39,966 nucleotides of DNA from an uncultured Prevotellaceae bacterium (GTDB taxonomy: Bacteria > Bacteroidota > Bacteroidia > Bacteroidales > Bacteroidaceae), in NCBI GenBank assembly GCA_902799765.1, contig CADCBZ010000002.1, forward strand, positions 1 through 39,966, read 5' to 3'. Every line of letters begins with the position of its first letter. The stretch's first letter is position 1. The translations under genes were made by a program, and so were the position numbers. The notes under the pieces were generated by a model that saw only the letters and a list, made by a program, of their open reading frames with translations, had not been told where the DNA came from and did no database searches. Shown piece by piece: positions 15,966-25,900 of this stretch.

Positions 15966-18617
15966 ATGACAGCAAATGAGATTCGCGACTCATTCAAGAA
16001 GTTCTTTGAGTCGAAACAGCATGCCATCGTGCCCTCTGCACCGATGGTGATCAAGGATGACCCCACACTGATGTTTACGAACGCTGGTATGAACCAGTGG
16101 AAGGATATTATCTTAGGTACCCGTGAGCCTGAGCCGCGCCGTCGTGCCGATACGCAGAAATGTCTGCGTGTGTCTGGTAAGCACAACGACCTGGAGGAAG
16201 TGGGCCACGACACCTACCACCACACGATGTTTGAGATGCTCGGTAACTGGAGCTTTGGCGACTACTTCAAGGAAGGCGCCATCGACATGGCGTGGGAGTA
16301 TCTGGTGGATGTGCTGAAACTGAATCCTGAGGACCTCTATGTGACGGTGTTCGAGGGTTCGCCTGAGGAGAATATCCCGCGCGACGATGAAGCCGCCAAA
16401 TACTGGGCGAAGCACGTGCCAGAGGATCATATCATCAACGGCAACAAGCACGATAACTTCTGGGAGATGGGCGATACGGGTCCTTGTGGCCCTTGCTCTG
16501 AGATTCATGTGGATTCGCGTACCCCTGAGCAGCGCAAGGCTTCAGGTAAGAGCGGTCGTGAACTCGTAAACCAGGACGATCCCCAGGTGATTGAGATCTG
16601 GAACCTCGTGTTCATGCAGTTCAACCGTAAGGCTGACGGCTCACTCGAGAAGTTGAGTATGAATGTGATTGATACAGGTATGGGCTTCGAGCGTCTGGTA
16701 CGTATGCTGCAAGGTAAGCACTCGAACTATGATACCGATATCTTCCAGCCGATCATCAAGACGGAGGAGCAGATCACAGGACTGAAATATACGACCTTCG
16801 AAGAAGGTGAGGTTGACAAGGCGCAGGAGGCTATCAATGTCGCTATGCGCGTTTGTGCCGATCATCTCCGTGCTGTGAGCTTCTCGATTGCCGACGGTCA
16901 GCTGCCTTCGAATGCGAAGGCTGGTTACGTGATCCGTCGCATCCTGCGTCGCGCCGTGCGTTATGCCTATACGTTCCTCGGACAGAAAGAGAGTTTCCTC
17001 TATAAGCTCGTGCCGACACTCGTGCATGAGATGGGCGACGCCTTCCCTGAACTGAAGGCCCAGCAGCAGTTGATTTCGAAGGTAATGAAGGAGGAGGAAG
17101 ATGCCTTCCTGCGTACGTTGGATAAGGGTATCTCCCTGCTCGACAAGGCGATGGAGGAGCTGAAGGGCGCTGGTAAGACCGAACTCGACGGTATGCAGGC
17201 TTTCCGCCTGTTTGATACCTATGGCTTCCCCCTCGACCTGACGGAGCTCATCTGTCGTGAGAACGGCTTCACGGTGAACGAGGCACAGTTTGATGTGGAG
17301 ATGCAGAAGCAGAAGGAGCGTGCCCGTAATGCCGCTGCCGTGGAGAACTCCGATTGGGTGGAGCTCGCCGCTGGCGAACAGCAGTTCGTGGGCTATGACT
17401 ATACGGAATACGAGTGCCGCATCCTCAGATATAGAAAGGTGACACAGAAGAAGAACGAGTTCTTTGAGCTCGTGCTCGACAATACCCCGTTCTATGGCGA
17501 GATGGGTGGACAGGTCGGTGACTGCGGTGTGCTCTGCAATGAGGCCGAGACCATCGATATCATCGACACTAAACGAGAGAACAACCAGAGCGTCCATATC
17601 GTGAAGCAGTTGCCGAAGGATCCGTCGGCCCAGTTTATGGCTTGTGTGGATACCGACAAGCGCGATGCTTCTGCCGCCAACCACACCGCTACCCACCTGC
17701 TCGACTATGCCTTGAAACAGGTGCTGGGCGATCATGTGGAACAGAAGGGCTCATTCGTATCGCCTGATACGCTGCGTTTCGACTTCTCCCATTTCGAGAA
17801 AGTCAGTGATGTGCAGATCCGCGAGGTGGAGCGTGTCGTGAACGCGATGATCCGTCAGGATATCCTCTTGGACGAGTATCGTGACGTGCCTTTCGAGGAG
17901 GCAAAGAAACTCGGTGCCATCGCCCTCTTCGGTGAGAAGTACGGCGACAAGGTGCGTGTGGTCCGCTTCGGTCCTTCATGCGAGTTCTGCGGTGGTATCC
18001 ATGCGAAGGCAACAGGCAAGATAGGCTTCTTCAAGATCATCTCTGAGAGCAGTGTGGCTGCCGGTATCCGTCGTATCGAGGCGAAGACCGGTAAGGAGTG
18101 CGAGGAACTGATCTATAACACGGAGGACAGTCTGCGTGCCGTCCGTGCCTTCTTCAACAATGCGAAGGATCTGCAGGGTGTGATTGCCAAGTATATCGAG
18201 GAGCATGACGCCATGAAGAAGGATATCGAACAGTATCAGGCCCAGCGCGTACAGAACCTGGCAGTTGAACTGGTGGGTAAGGCGCGTCTGGTGAATGGTG
18301 TGAAAGTGATTGCAGACCAGCGTCCGATGATGCCGAATGCCGCCAAGGACCTCGTGTTCAAGATCCGTGAGATGATGACAGAGAGCTTCGTCTGCGTGGT
18401 GGGTAGCGTCTTCGACGGAAAACCCATGCTGAATGTGATGCTCAGCGACGATATGGTGAAGGAGCACGGCCTGAACGCTGGCCAACTGGTGCGCGAGGCC
18501 GCCAAACTGATGCAGGGTGGCGGTGGCGGACAGCCCCACTATGCGAGTGCCGGTGGTAAGTATCCCGACGGACTCTCGGCTGCCATCGACAAAGTCGTAG
18601 AACTGTGTAATCTGTAA
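15966..18617 (+). CDS. alaS: alanine--tRNA ligase
   Basis: AlaRS charges tRNA-Ala and edits mischarged Ser and Gly. The N-terminal class II catalytic domain starts with the family signature ([27 protein letters not shown]) and continues with motif 2 ([35 protein letters not shown]). The editing domain shows NHTATHLL and [13 protein letters not shown], the HxxxH...CxxxH zinc site. The C-terminal oligomerisation part ends with [14 protein letters not shown]. Length (883 aa) is normal. It is followed after 23 bases by a MerR-type gene with its own strong Shine-Dalgarno. Confidence 0.97.
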   Translation: MTANEIRDSFKKFFESKQHAIVPSAPMVIKDDPTLMFTNAGMNQWKDIILGTREPEPRRRADTQKCLRVSGKHNDLEEVGHDTYHHTMFEMLGNWSFGDYFKEGAIDMAWEYLVDVLKLNPEDLYVTVFEGSPEENIPRDDEAAKYWAKHVPEDHIINGNKHDNFWEMGDTGPCGPCSEIHVDSRTPEQRKASGKSGRELVNQDDPQVIEIWNLVFMQFNRKADGSLEKLSMNVIDTGMGFERLVRMLQGKHSNYDTDIFQPIIKTEEQITGLKYTTFEEGEVDKAQEAINVAMRVCADHLRAVSFSIADGQLPSNAKAGYVIRRILRRAVRYAYTFLGQKESFLYKLVPTLVHEMGDAFPELKAQQQLISKVMKEEEDAFLRTLDKGISLLDKAMEELKGAGKTELDGMQAFRLFDTYGFPLDLTELICRENGFTVNEAQFDVEMQKQKERARNAAAVENSDWVELAAGEQQFVGYDYTEYECRILRYRKVTQKKNEFFELVLDNTPFYGEMGGQVGDCGVLCNEAETIDIIDTKRENNQSVHIVKQLPKDPSAQFMACVDTDKRDASAANHTATHLLDYALKQVLGDHVEQKGSFVSPDTLRFDFSHFEKVSDVQIREVERVVNAMIRQDILLDEYRDVPFEEAKKLGAIALFGEKYGDKVRVVRFGPSCEFCGGIHAKATGKIGFFKIISESSVAAGIRRIEAKTGKECEELIYNTEDSLRAVRAFFNNAKDLQGVIAKYIEEHDAMKKDIEQYQAQRVQNLAVELVGKARLVNGVKVIADQRPMMPNAAKDLVFKIREMMTESFVCVVGSVFDGKPMLNVMLSDDMVKEHGLNAGQLVREAAKLMQGGGGGQPHYASAGGKYPDGLSAAIDKVVELCNL

Positions 18618-18640
18618 TTAAATCATAAGGAGGAATCATT

Positions 18641-18991
18641 ATGGCGTTGAATCTGAACAAGAACCTGAAGCTCTACTACTCCATCAAGGAGGTGGCAGAG
18701 ATGTTTGACTTGCCTGAGAGTACGCTCAGGTATTGGGAACAGGAGTTCCCCTTTCTGAGACCGAAGACCAGCGGACCTGCTAAGATCCGCCAGTATCAGG
18801 AGAAGGATATTGAACAGATACGCCTCATTCATAATCTGGTGAAGGTGCGTGGCTTCAAACTCGCCGCCGCCCGTAAGATGCTGACGCACAACAAACAGGG
18901 CGTTGATAAGACCGCCGATGTACTCTACGCCCTCCTAGCCGTGCGCTCCGAGCTACAAACCCTCAAGAAACAGCTCGACAGCTTACAATAA
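18641..18991 (+). CDS. MerR-family transcriptional regulator
   Basis: The 116-aa protein has an N-terminal MerR winged helix (YYSIKEVAEMFDLPESTLRYWEQEFPFLRPKTS, about residues 13-45) with the usual R-Y-W-E contact helix, a second part IRQYQEKDIEQIRLIHNLVKVRGFKLAAARKML, and a C-terminal coiled coil (VRSELQTLKKQLDSLQ). The ligand is not evident; small MerR proteins of this type next to alaS or other housekeeping genes are common in Bacteroidales. A GGAGG Shine-Dalgarno lies 8 bases before ATG. The transcript ends at the terminator at 19008. Confidence 0.9.
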   Translation: MALNLNKNLKLYYSIKEVAEMFDLPESTLRYWEQEFPFLRPKTSGPAKIRQYQEKDIEQIRLIHNLVKVRGFKLAAARKMLTHNKQGVDKTADVLYALLAVRSELQTLKKQLDSLQ

Positions 18992-19007
18992 AAAACTCGA
19001 ATAAAAA

Positions 19008-19042
19008 ATAAAGTGCAGCCAATCGGCTGCACTTTATTTTAT
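19008..19042. terminator. bidirectional terminator at the chromosome/element border
   Basis: A 13-bp perfect stem (ATAAAGTGCAGCC / GGCTGCACTTTAT) with a 4-base loop (AATC), A-rich on one side and TTTTAT on the other. It ends the alaS-merR transcript and can also stop readthrough from the convergent element genes ending at 19176. Between 19043 and 19175 I see no gene; the left end of the mobile element should lie there, but no att repeat can be recognised without its partner. Confidence 0.88.
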
Positions 19043-19175
19043 CTAGACCTATAATTTACTTCACCTCCTCGAATCTAAACACTATTGTGTATCAATGTGT
19101 TACAACTGCACGTTAACGATAAGAGGATGTAATAGGGGTGGTTGTGATAAGCAAACATAGGAATCGATAAGAACG

Positions 19176-20162
19176 CTATTGGTGATTCTTGCCAAGTACT
19201 TTTTCTTCCAACTGAGGCAGATGGTCTATGATATTCGCGTCAATTTCGATTGTATATGTGCCCGCTGTGTTGCGCAGCGTCTTTTGTATGCTTGAAGGTT
19301 CGGTGTTGCTGAACCAGGCATAAAATAGATTGAGTGCAAACAGAGCCGTGGTCTTTGGATCAATTCCATATTGGTTTGCAATGTTCCAACAAAAGTTCTT
19401 CAGGTCTGCTTGCTTCAGTCCTTTCTTCTTGCCGATAGAAAGAACCTCCATGCGTGTAACGCCGTTGAGTTCCACAAGAAGTTTGACAGCTTCCTCTATC
19501 TGGTATAGTTCTTCATCCGTAAAGCCATAAGGCATGAGTGTATAACGAGTATATTTGAGGATGGCTTCAAGCTTCTTGGCTTCGCGAGCGGCCTTTGCCT
19601 CGTTCATCTGCTTTCGATCAATCTGTACTTGGTTGATGAACACTTCTAACTCATCATGTGCTTTCTGAATGTCACGTTTGAGTTGTAGCTTTGCCAATGC
19701 CTCAGGAGTAACGGATACTTCTTCTGGACTATGTGATTCTACATTGCTTTCTCTCTTGGGAGTATCATCAGCAATAGGTGCAGCATTCTTTGTATTGGTG
19801 ATAGTTGCCGTCTTCTCTTGTGCCTTCTTCTGTATATGACCAAGGTTTTGAGCGATGTGCTCCTCCATCTCCTCGCGGTCTGCTATGTTGTTCCATTCCT
19901 TGCGATGAGACTTGAAGAAAGCATAGAGTCCCTTCTTGATGCCATGACAGACAAGCACAAACAGAGCGTAATAGCCAACGAATATCGGAATTGTGAGCAG
20001 GAAGCGTACTAATTCCTCTTCTGCATCATTACCCACAATACACTGAGCCGTCTTAAAAGCAGCGATGATGTAAGAGATGATGAGGATGCCAAGGAAACCC
20101 TTGTCAAAGTTTCGAGCCATCCCATCCTTCCGATGTGGTATAGGAAAAATGTCAATCTCCAT
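19176..20162 (-). CDS. two-TM membrane protein of unknown function, element cargo
   Basis: I choose ATG at 20162 (start MEIDIFPIP), which places the gene 4 bases after the XRE gene; the longer in-frame start would overlap that gene. The 328-aa product has two predicted membrane segments near residues 25-45 (LGILIISYIIAAFKTAQCI) and 55-80 (LLTIPIFVGYYALFVLVCHGI), then a charged cytoplasmic part with a helical coil (KRDIQKAHDELEVFINQVQID) and a C-terminal helical region. I do not recognise a family. Its tight coupling to an XRE regulator suggests a regulated accessory function such as maintenance, mobilisation support or a membrane effector. Confidence 0.7.
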   Translation of the reverse strand: MEIDIFPIPHRKDGMARNFDKGFLGILIISYIIAAFKTAQCIVGNDAEEELVRFLLTIPIFVGYYALFVLVCHGIKKGLYAFFKSHRKEWNNIADREEMEEHIAQNLGHIQKKAQEKTATITNTKNAAPIADDTPKRESNVESHSPEEVSVTPEALAKLQLKRDIQKAHDELEVFINQVQIDRKQMNEAKAAREAKKLEAILKYTRYTLMPYGFTDEELYQIEEAVKLLVELNGVTRMEVLSIGKKKGLKQADLKNFCWNIANQYGIDPKTTALFALNLFYAWFSNTEPSSIQKTLRNTAGTYTIEIDANIIDHLPQLEEKVLGKNHQ

Positions 20163-20166
20163 ACTT

Positions 20167-20454
20167 TTACAGTTCTTTGATTTGTTCTTGGGCAACTTCA
20201 ATGGCTTGCGAACTGAGTTCTTGCTCGCCATCTACCGCATCAAGTACTTTGTCAGCCAGCCATAAGGTAAGCATTTCGTTCTCGTCCTGATGGAAGTACT
20301 CAGCAAGTTTTGTAACTTGTTCACGTTTGGCACGCCTGTCGCCACGTTCAATCTTGCTGAACATCGGGGTGTCTATCTCCAATAGTGCAGCCAACTGGCG
20401 TTGCAGTACACCATTCTCATCTCTTAGTTCTCTAATCTTTTTTCCGAATAACAT
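20167..20454 (-). CDS. XRE-family regulator
   Basis: The 95-aa protein has an N-terminal Cro/C1-type helix-turn-helix (KKIRELRDENGVLQRQLAALLEIDTPMFSKIERGDRRAKREQVTKLAEYF, about residues 5-55) and a short helical tail. Such small regulators typically repress their own operon or control element functions. The gene follows a 155-base region with two clusters of 11-bp iterons and a palindrome also found in front of the excisionase gene, which are candidate binding sites. It is probably co-transcribed with the membrane protein gene 4 bases downstream. Confidence 0.88.
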   Translation of the reverse strand: MLFGKKIRELRDENGVLQRQLAALLEIDTPMFSKIERGDRRAKREQVTKLAEYFHQDENEMLTLWLADKVLDAVDGEQELSSQAIEVAQEQIKEL

Positions 20455-20478
20455 ATCTATGTCTATTTTTCTTCTTTA

Positions 20479-20511
20479 GCAAATTACCGGCAAATTACCG
20501 GCAAATTAAAC
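20479..20511. repeat. 11-bp iteron cluster 1 (three units)
   Basis: GCAAATTACCG, GCAAATTACCG and GCAAATTAAAC in direct, uninterrupted 11-bp phase, just upstream of the XRE gene. The same three-unit pattern recurs exactly 99 bases away. Confidence 0.85.
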
Positions 20512-20525
20512 TTGTTTACAATTAT

Positions 20526-20540
20526 CACTGATTATCAGTG
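20526..20540. promoter_or_regulatory. palindromic operator candidate upstream of the XRE gene
   Basis: CACTGAT-T-ATCAGTG is a perfect 7+1+7 palindrome lying between the two iteron clusters. Its 11-bp core CTGATTATCAG also occurs at 38882-38892 upstream of the excisionase-like gene. Confidence 0.6.
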
Positions 20541-20577
20541 TGTTAGCGAAATGCGGTTCCGTTTTTGGCACGTCACA

Positions 20578-20610
20578 GCAAGTTGCCAGCAAATTACCGG
20601 CAAATTAAAC
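20578..20610. repeat. 11-bp iteron cluster 2 (three units)
   Basis: GCAAGTTGCCA, GCAAATTACCG and GCAAATTAAAC in direct 11-bp phase; the last base overlaps the stop codon of the AlbA/Schlafen-like gene. Start-to-start distance from cluster 1 is 99 bases (nine 11-bp turns). Confidence 0.85.
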
Positions 20611-22061
20611 TAAGCCCATATAGGTATATACCTCATATATCGTTTCGCCGTATCAGGATCAAGCGCTTTAATCCTTCCCTGAGATACTGCCTCCTTTATC
20701 AATCTTGATATACTTCCAGCGGATGTTTCACCCACATTGAACCTATCTCTCAGCGACTTGTTTGTCAAGGCATCACCTTGTATATACATTAGGCAAGCGT
20801 GGAGATAACATGACCAGAGTTTATCCTCCATCGGAATGTTGCTAAACTCCATCTCTGAGAAGAGAGTGACCTTTGTGCTATCTTGGAAGACCTCGATGCG
20901 AGGAGCTGGGAGGTATTGAGCTTCACAAGCCAACACCATTCTATCCCAACCACGGCCAAGCTCCTCACACATTTTTAATCGACGCATGAGCGATGCCAGT
21001 TTCTCATTTCTCGACTTTGGAGGGTTGTCTATAATACGGAGTATATCTACCAACGGAGTACCAGGATTCGTTACCTCAATACGATTGTCAAAAATCTCCA
21101 CAACAGGAGCTGCTCCCGTAATATATAGGTCCTGGTGAATGAGGCTATTCGCAATGGCTTCTCTTACAGAAGGCAAAGGGAACTTGCTTGTTGTTGACAG
21201 TTGAACAGCATTCATATCCTCATTACTTGGCAGCAAGGCATTCACGTAGCGCACGATATTCTCAAAGCAAATAGCATAGCCTTGATTAAAAGGCTCCTCT
21301 TTTTGAATCAACAGACGGTTTATGCCCTTATACTGCACTACGCGCATAGCCTTACGGCCTAAACGGGCAAACTCATTTAGATCCTTTGCAAACAACAATG
21401 CCCCCAAGTTAGTTATCGAATATAGACCATTGTCCTGCTTCTGAATGATGCCATCCTCGTTCAGATAATGCACAACAGCTTCCTTTTCTGCTGGCTGGGG
21501 TATCTTCAGCAACGTAAAGTACGCATCCACCTGAAGCAGTCTGATGATGTCCTCATATCTTTGGTCAGTCTTGACGCATACATCCTCAAACTGGGCATGA
21601 CGCAATTTGTCCCACAACTGAGCACGGAATACAGGGAACTCATGCAGTTTCTTTGTGTAGCTACCGCTACGAATATAGTCTATCTTCTGGAATGCAACAG
21701 GCTCGTTTAGTGCCTTGTGGATTCGAATCAATTCTACATGCTTGCCATCGATGTCTGCACCATAGAATTCAAAATCCGCATTTTTAGAAAGAAGATAGCG
21801 AAGCCAATTCTCTAACTCCTGCTCGCCTTTTTTCTCCAGCTGCAGCCGCACCTTCGTGCCAATTATCTCGTGGGTTGTGTCATCCACTCCCCATATCATA
21901 TAGGCATAATCGCGGTCGTTCAATGTAGAGGTATTGGCAAGGGCACTAATGTCCTCGCCAACCATATTTGGCTCGCAATTGTTATGTTTGAACTCAACCC
22001 ACCCAACTTCCTTGGGCAGTTTACAGAGTTCTTTTACCAGAATATCAATGTTTCCTATCAT
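20610..22061 (-). CDS. AlbA_2/Schlafen-like ATP-binding protein
   Basis: I start at ATG 22061 (MIGNIDILVKELCKLPKE); an in-frame TTG at 22100 is less likely. The N-terminal AlbA_2 domain (about residues 8-130) shows the opening EVGWVEFKHNN and YAYMIWGVDD. The middle part contains the HATPase_c_4-type segment (LPSVREAIANSLIHQDLYI... VEIFDNRIEVTNPG), and the C terminus is a winged helix (NKSLRDRFNVGETSAGSISRLIKEAVSQGRI). Family members are putative transcription regulators or tRNA/nucleic-acid-targeting factors, and Schlafen-type proteins are frequent in phage-defence loci. It follows the macro-domain gene after a short remnant ORF and may be part of the same transcript. Confidence 0.85.
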   Translation of the reverse strand: MIGNIDILVKELCKLPKEVGWVEFKHNNCEPNMVGEDISALANTSTLNDRDYAYMIWGVDDTTHEIIGTKVRLQLEKKGEQELENWLRYLLSKNADFEFYGADIDGKHVELIRIHKALNEPVAFQKIDYIRSGSYTKKLHEFPVFRAQLWDKLRHAQFEDVCVKTDQRYEDIIRLLQVDAYFTLLKIPQPAEKEAVVHYLNEDGIIQKQDNGLYSITNLGALLFAKDLNEFARLGRKAMRVVQYKGINRLLIQKEEPFNQGYAICFENIVRYVNALLPSNEDMNAVQLSTTSKFPLPSVREAIANSLIHQDLYITGAAPVVEIFDNRIEVTNPGTPLVDILRIIDNPPKSRNEKLASLMRRLKMCEELGRGWDRMVLACEAQYLPAPRIEVFQDSTKVTLFSEMEFSNIPMEDKLWSCYLHACLMYIQGDALTNKSLRDRFNVGETSAGSISRLIKEAVSQGRIKALDPDTAKRYMRYIPIWA

Positions 22062-22096
22062 ATCATTACTTATAGTTCGATTCCAAGACAAGTACT

Positions 22097-22183
22097 TCAA
22101 ATTCTAAAATCCTTCCACTCACACCGAGTGTCCTCTTGTGGGTACTTACCGAGCAGATATTGTCGTAGTTCATATTCAGTCAT
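22097..22183 (-). pseudogene. 28-codon 5' remnant of another AlbA-type gene
   Basis: A short ORF begins 9 bases after the macro-gene stop and reads MTEYELRQYLLGKYPQ, then EDTRCEWKDFRI and a stop. This helix followed by CEWKDF is how a second type of AlbA_2/ATP-binding protein normally begins (YPxE...CEWKxFKxL), after which the family continues for several hundred residues. Here it breaks off directly at the start region of the AlbA/Schlafen-like gene. I read it as a truncated remnant, though a functional leader peptide cannot be excluded. Confidence 0.5.
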
Positions 22184-22192
22184 TTTATTACA

Positions 22193-22912
22193 CTAAAATA
22201 ATTGCTTGTTAAAAAATACTTTCCTTTCTTTGAATTTTGTAAGAAATAAAAATAGCCTTTCAATATTGGTTTTTCCAATTATACGTTTACCATCAACAAT
22301 ATAATGACATAGATTATTAATACTTTTTGTGTTGATGTCTTGAACAGCTGCAATTATTTTTATCCAATAACGTGCTTTTATCTGTGACATATCTTCTAAT
22401 TCAGAAGGACTAAATTCATTCTTATCGACAATCTCTTTTAAAGTATCATAAAGTACACACGGAACATCAGGATCAAAATCATACACTTCAATATCAATAT
22501 CCTCTAATACAGAAAGATATTTTCTTGTAAGGGATTTGATCGTTTCAAGAGGTATTCCTCCATTCATCGCACCCATCCAAGGAAAAGCTACAGAAGAAAT
22601 ACCTAGGTTATGGTAGTTGTCTACAAATTTTTGTAAGGTTTCTTCAATCCATTCAACTTTTGAAGGGTCTTTCCAATCATCTTTGATTGCAAAATTCAAA
22701 ATGATTGGTTTTGTTTTGGTGTAAGGAAGTATCTGACCTGGCTTTAACATACGACGAAAGCATATTTTCTGATACTCCTTGAACATTTCAGGAAAACGTA
22801 ATTTAAAATCCAGGGCAATTCCTTTACCCATAGCACCAACGCAATTAACTGTATTAACAACAGCCATTGCTTTGGAGTTAAAAATATTACCTTTTATTTC
22901 TTTGTATGCCAT
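22193..22912 (-). CDS. DarG-like macro-domain protein (putative antitoxin)
   Basis: The 239-aa protein begins with a macro domain (about residues 1-150) of DarG type: VVNTVNCVGAMGKGIALDFKLRFP, FKEYQKIC, PGQIL, then ILNFAIKDDWKDPSK with Lys77 at the position of the catalytic lysine of DarG, and FPWMGAMNGGIP as the phosphate loop. DarG removes ADP-ribose from thymidine in DNA, reversing DarT. The remaining 90 residues are helical and basic; in DarG the C-terminal part binds the toxin, but no clear homology is visible here. It starts with zero spacing after the gene encoding a DarT-like domain, which strongly supports a toxin-antitoxin relationship. Confidence 0.88.
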   Translation of the reverse strand: MAYKEIKGNIFNSKAMAVVNTVNCVGAMGKGIALDFKLRFPEMFKEYQKICFRRMLKPGQILPYTKTKPIILNFAIKDDWKDPSKVEWIEETLQKFVDNYHNLGISSVAFPWMGAMNGGIPLETIKSLTRKYLSVLEDIDIEVYDFDPDVPCVLYDTLKEIVDKNEFSPSELEDMSQIKARYWIKIIAAVQDINTKSINNLCHYIVDGKRIIGKTNIERLFLFLTKFKERKVFFNKQLF

Positions 22913-25900
22913 TTACTTATATTGTTTGATCGATTTTACTATTTCTTCGTATGGAGAATTCCAACTATTGTACTCTGTCAATGATGGCAGAACATTTGCA
23001 AGTGCAAGGATTTTTTGACCGCGTAAAGTGTCATAAATAGATAACCGTAAGTAGGATTTATCACATCCTTTACCATGGAACCGACTTCTGTCTAATGCAT
23101 CAGCATCTTTTAGAATTTTCCAAATGAGGTTATTCTTACATGTCACTGGGCATAATGAATCGTCAACAGAATGATATCGAATGGCTTCCAAAACAGAATT
23201 GCATATTCTGGAATTTGAAATCATGCTTTTGAGTCTTGAATCATACAGCATAGCGGAAGAGTTGCCATGTTCTTCGCCCTCACGATCGGATTTTTTCCCT
23301 AAATCATGAATTATAGCCGCATAATAGCATCCTTCTTTTACATCTGTTGGAATATCAGGAATTGTGTTTGCAATCAAATAAGACATGAACAATACTCTTG
23401 ACGTATGAGCAATACCATGCCATGAATAAACCATATGAGGATAGAACAAAGATCTGTCTAGTTGAATAGACAACTTACTCATTTCTTTGGGGAATTCCTC
23501 GTAATTCAGATCTTGGAACCGATCCTCAGACTGCTGTTCGCTTTTGGCAGAATCACCTTCACTTATAATGCTGCTAAAAATTAGCCATTCTTTTGTGCTT
23601 GCATATGGACTAGGATCTACAAAATATATCTCTTCTGGAGGATTATTTTTACTGAATTCTACCATCGGATACATAATGATGCCCTCACTTGTATTGTTAA
23701 TAATACAATCTGTATTAATAATAGTTCCACCTTTGATTCGCATATAAGCACAGCCATTGAGATCATAATTAGACTCTATAGAAATTCTATCCTTTTCCTC
23801 ATTAAATGTTAAATGACGGTTCTTAAATGAAAACAAAGAAGGTCTTACCGAAATTCTACTAATAATCGAATCATCAGCAAAATATTGTTTCAATAGTTCT
23901 GCATGCGAATCCTCCATACAATATATCCTCAAAGAGTCTATATTAGAGAAATCAAATTCTTCTTTAATCAAGAACTCTTGTTGGGACTCCCTTTTTATGT
24001 GTTCACTATAGTAGTCATATGAATAAGGGCCAGAATCTGCAAGATCAGAAGCATCTGTCATATTATAATATAAGTATTGTGTTGCAAGATTGGAGGGAGA
24101 ATCGGTAACCTTGAAAATTTGAGCTGACCCTCTTTGAAGATTACCATTACTATAATAACATAATTCTGGCATCTTCTCTATAACCTCACTTACATCAAAT
24201 TCCATAAAAATAGGAATAGGGCACTTAGGAAGGTTTAATGCTTGGGCATTATCATAATAACTCTTCCAATATTTCTGCCATATTTTTTTACCATTGTAAT
24301 CATATCCGACAAGACGATATTTCTCTTCACCGCAGCTACTATCTTTACCTAGACACTCGTTGTAAAACTGTGTCAGAGATTTAGGACGGTAATAGAATCT
24401 GGCAAATGGATGTGCCTTTGATGTGAGATTAATAACAGAACCAGCTGAACTATACTTCAATCTTTTAAGTTCCATTGCCTTATCTCTACTTAAAATCTTT
24501 TTTGACCGGAGTATGTCTATGATATTGTAGAGATGAGTAAAATGATAAATCTTCAGGGAATCGTATCCATGTGAATCACTCTCTTCAAGGTTTTTGACAA
24601 ACCTTACACGATTGACCTCTTCTTTAAATACTTTTCTTATGGACTCTGCATCAATTATAGAAATTGCAGGGTTTTCCAAAAGGGAATTCCAATTCCACCT
24701 GTCTCTATATTTTCGTATAAATTCTATAGAGAATTCAATTGATGCCTTTGAAAGTTTATTCCAGTCAATAAATGACTCTAGTGCATCAATAACCGCTTCA
24801 CTAAATTCACTGTAATTGTATTTCTTGTTTATTACGTTCCAATTAAATAAAGGAGCATATCTTAATAGAATGTCATTTGACAAAGTCATTTTTTCAGAAA
24901 GATATTGCCAATCAAGATAATCTTTTAGTTCTTCAATTGTAGCCCCATCCTCTATATTAATCACAGACTCGTTAGAAGTTACAATTGACCAGTTCAAATC
25001 ATCCTTGAAGTGTTTTGCAATATCCAAAGTAAGACCAGGGTTTGATGAAATTGAATCCCAGTTCGCCCGACCACAATCCTTCGCTTTCTGGATAGTTTCT
25101 ATAGATGGAACATACGACGGGTTACCTGTCAACAACATCCAATCAAAGTCAAATTGTGATATACACTTTATTAAGGAATCGTCAAACTTTAGTTCCTCTC
25201 GCCGAACGACATCGTTCCATGAAATACTGGATGCGATTCTATCAATTTTACAAAGCTTTCTCAGATAATTTTTATCCCACTTTATCGATTTGTTTTGGGA
25301 AATGGCTATCCAATCCCACTCTTTTTCAGTATGTGAGAATATAAACGCAAATGTTAAAGCGGTTTTTTCATTTGAAGATAATGCGTTCCAGTCCCATTCC
25401 TCATCAATGTAACTAGACACCATATCATCTGTAATATTAATATCTGTTCTCAGAGATATTAAAGAAAAGTTAAGCCGGTCTCTATATTTTCTAAGATTGG
25501 CATCTCCATTCTTGTTCGGCAGTAGACATAATCCATAATGGCTGATATAGTCCCAATCCCATTTTTCAGGCATTATTGAATAGAAAAGAGCATGCTGGTT
25601 CTGAATACTTTCAAGCTTTGTTAACTCTGAGAAATCCCATTTGAACTTTTCGTCTTTCAGTTTCCTTCTAACCACAGACTTCCATGTACGATATGCATAT
25701 TCGTCAGAATTGTAGGTAAACATCTGATTAACAGGATTGCATCCGGAAAAAGCCGTCCAATTTACATAGCTATGTGGTCTTTCTACGAATAATTCTGGAT
25801 TGTCAATAGCATCGTAAATATAACTATAATCCCAAAAGTATCCATTTTCAGGATTCTTCTCTTCAGAAAGAGATAGCAACTCGTAGGGTTCAAAAGCACG

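Noticed and set aside
15608-16213. A 201-codon - strand frame covering the parC leader and 21-bp repeats
   Set aside because: The apparent protein is only translated repeat (MFQAL... units) and overlaps the alaS start; the repeat explains the open frame.
16641-17735. A 364-codon open frame on the - strand within alaS
   Set aside because: Lies wholly antisense to alaS, with no recognisable domain or start context.
22062-22100. TTG start for the AlbA/Schlafen-like protein
   Set aside because: ATG at 22061 yields the usual family start; the added 13 residues show no conservation that I can recognise.
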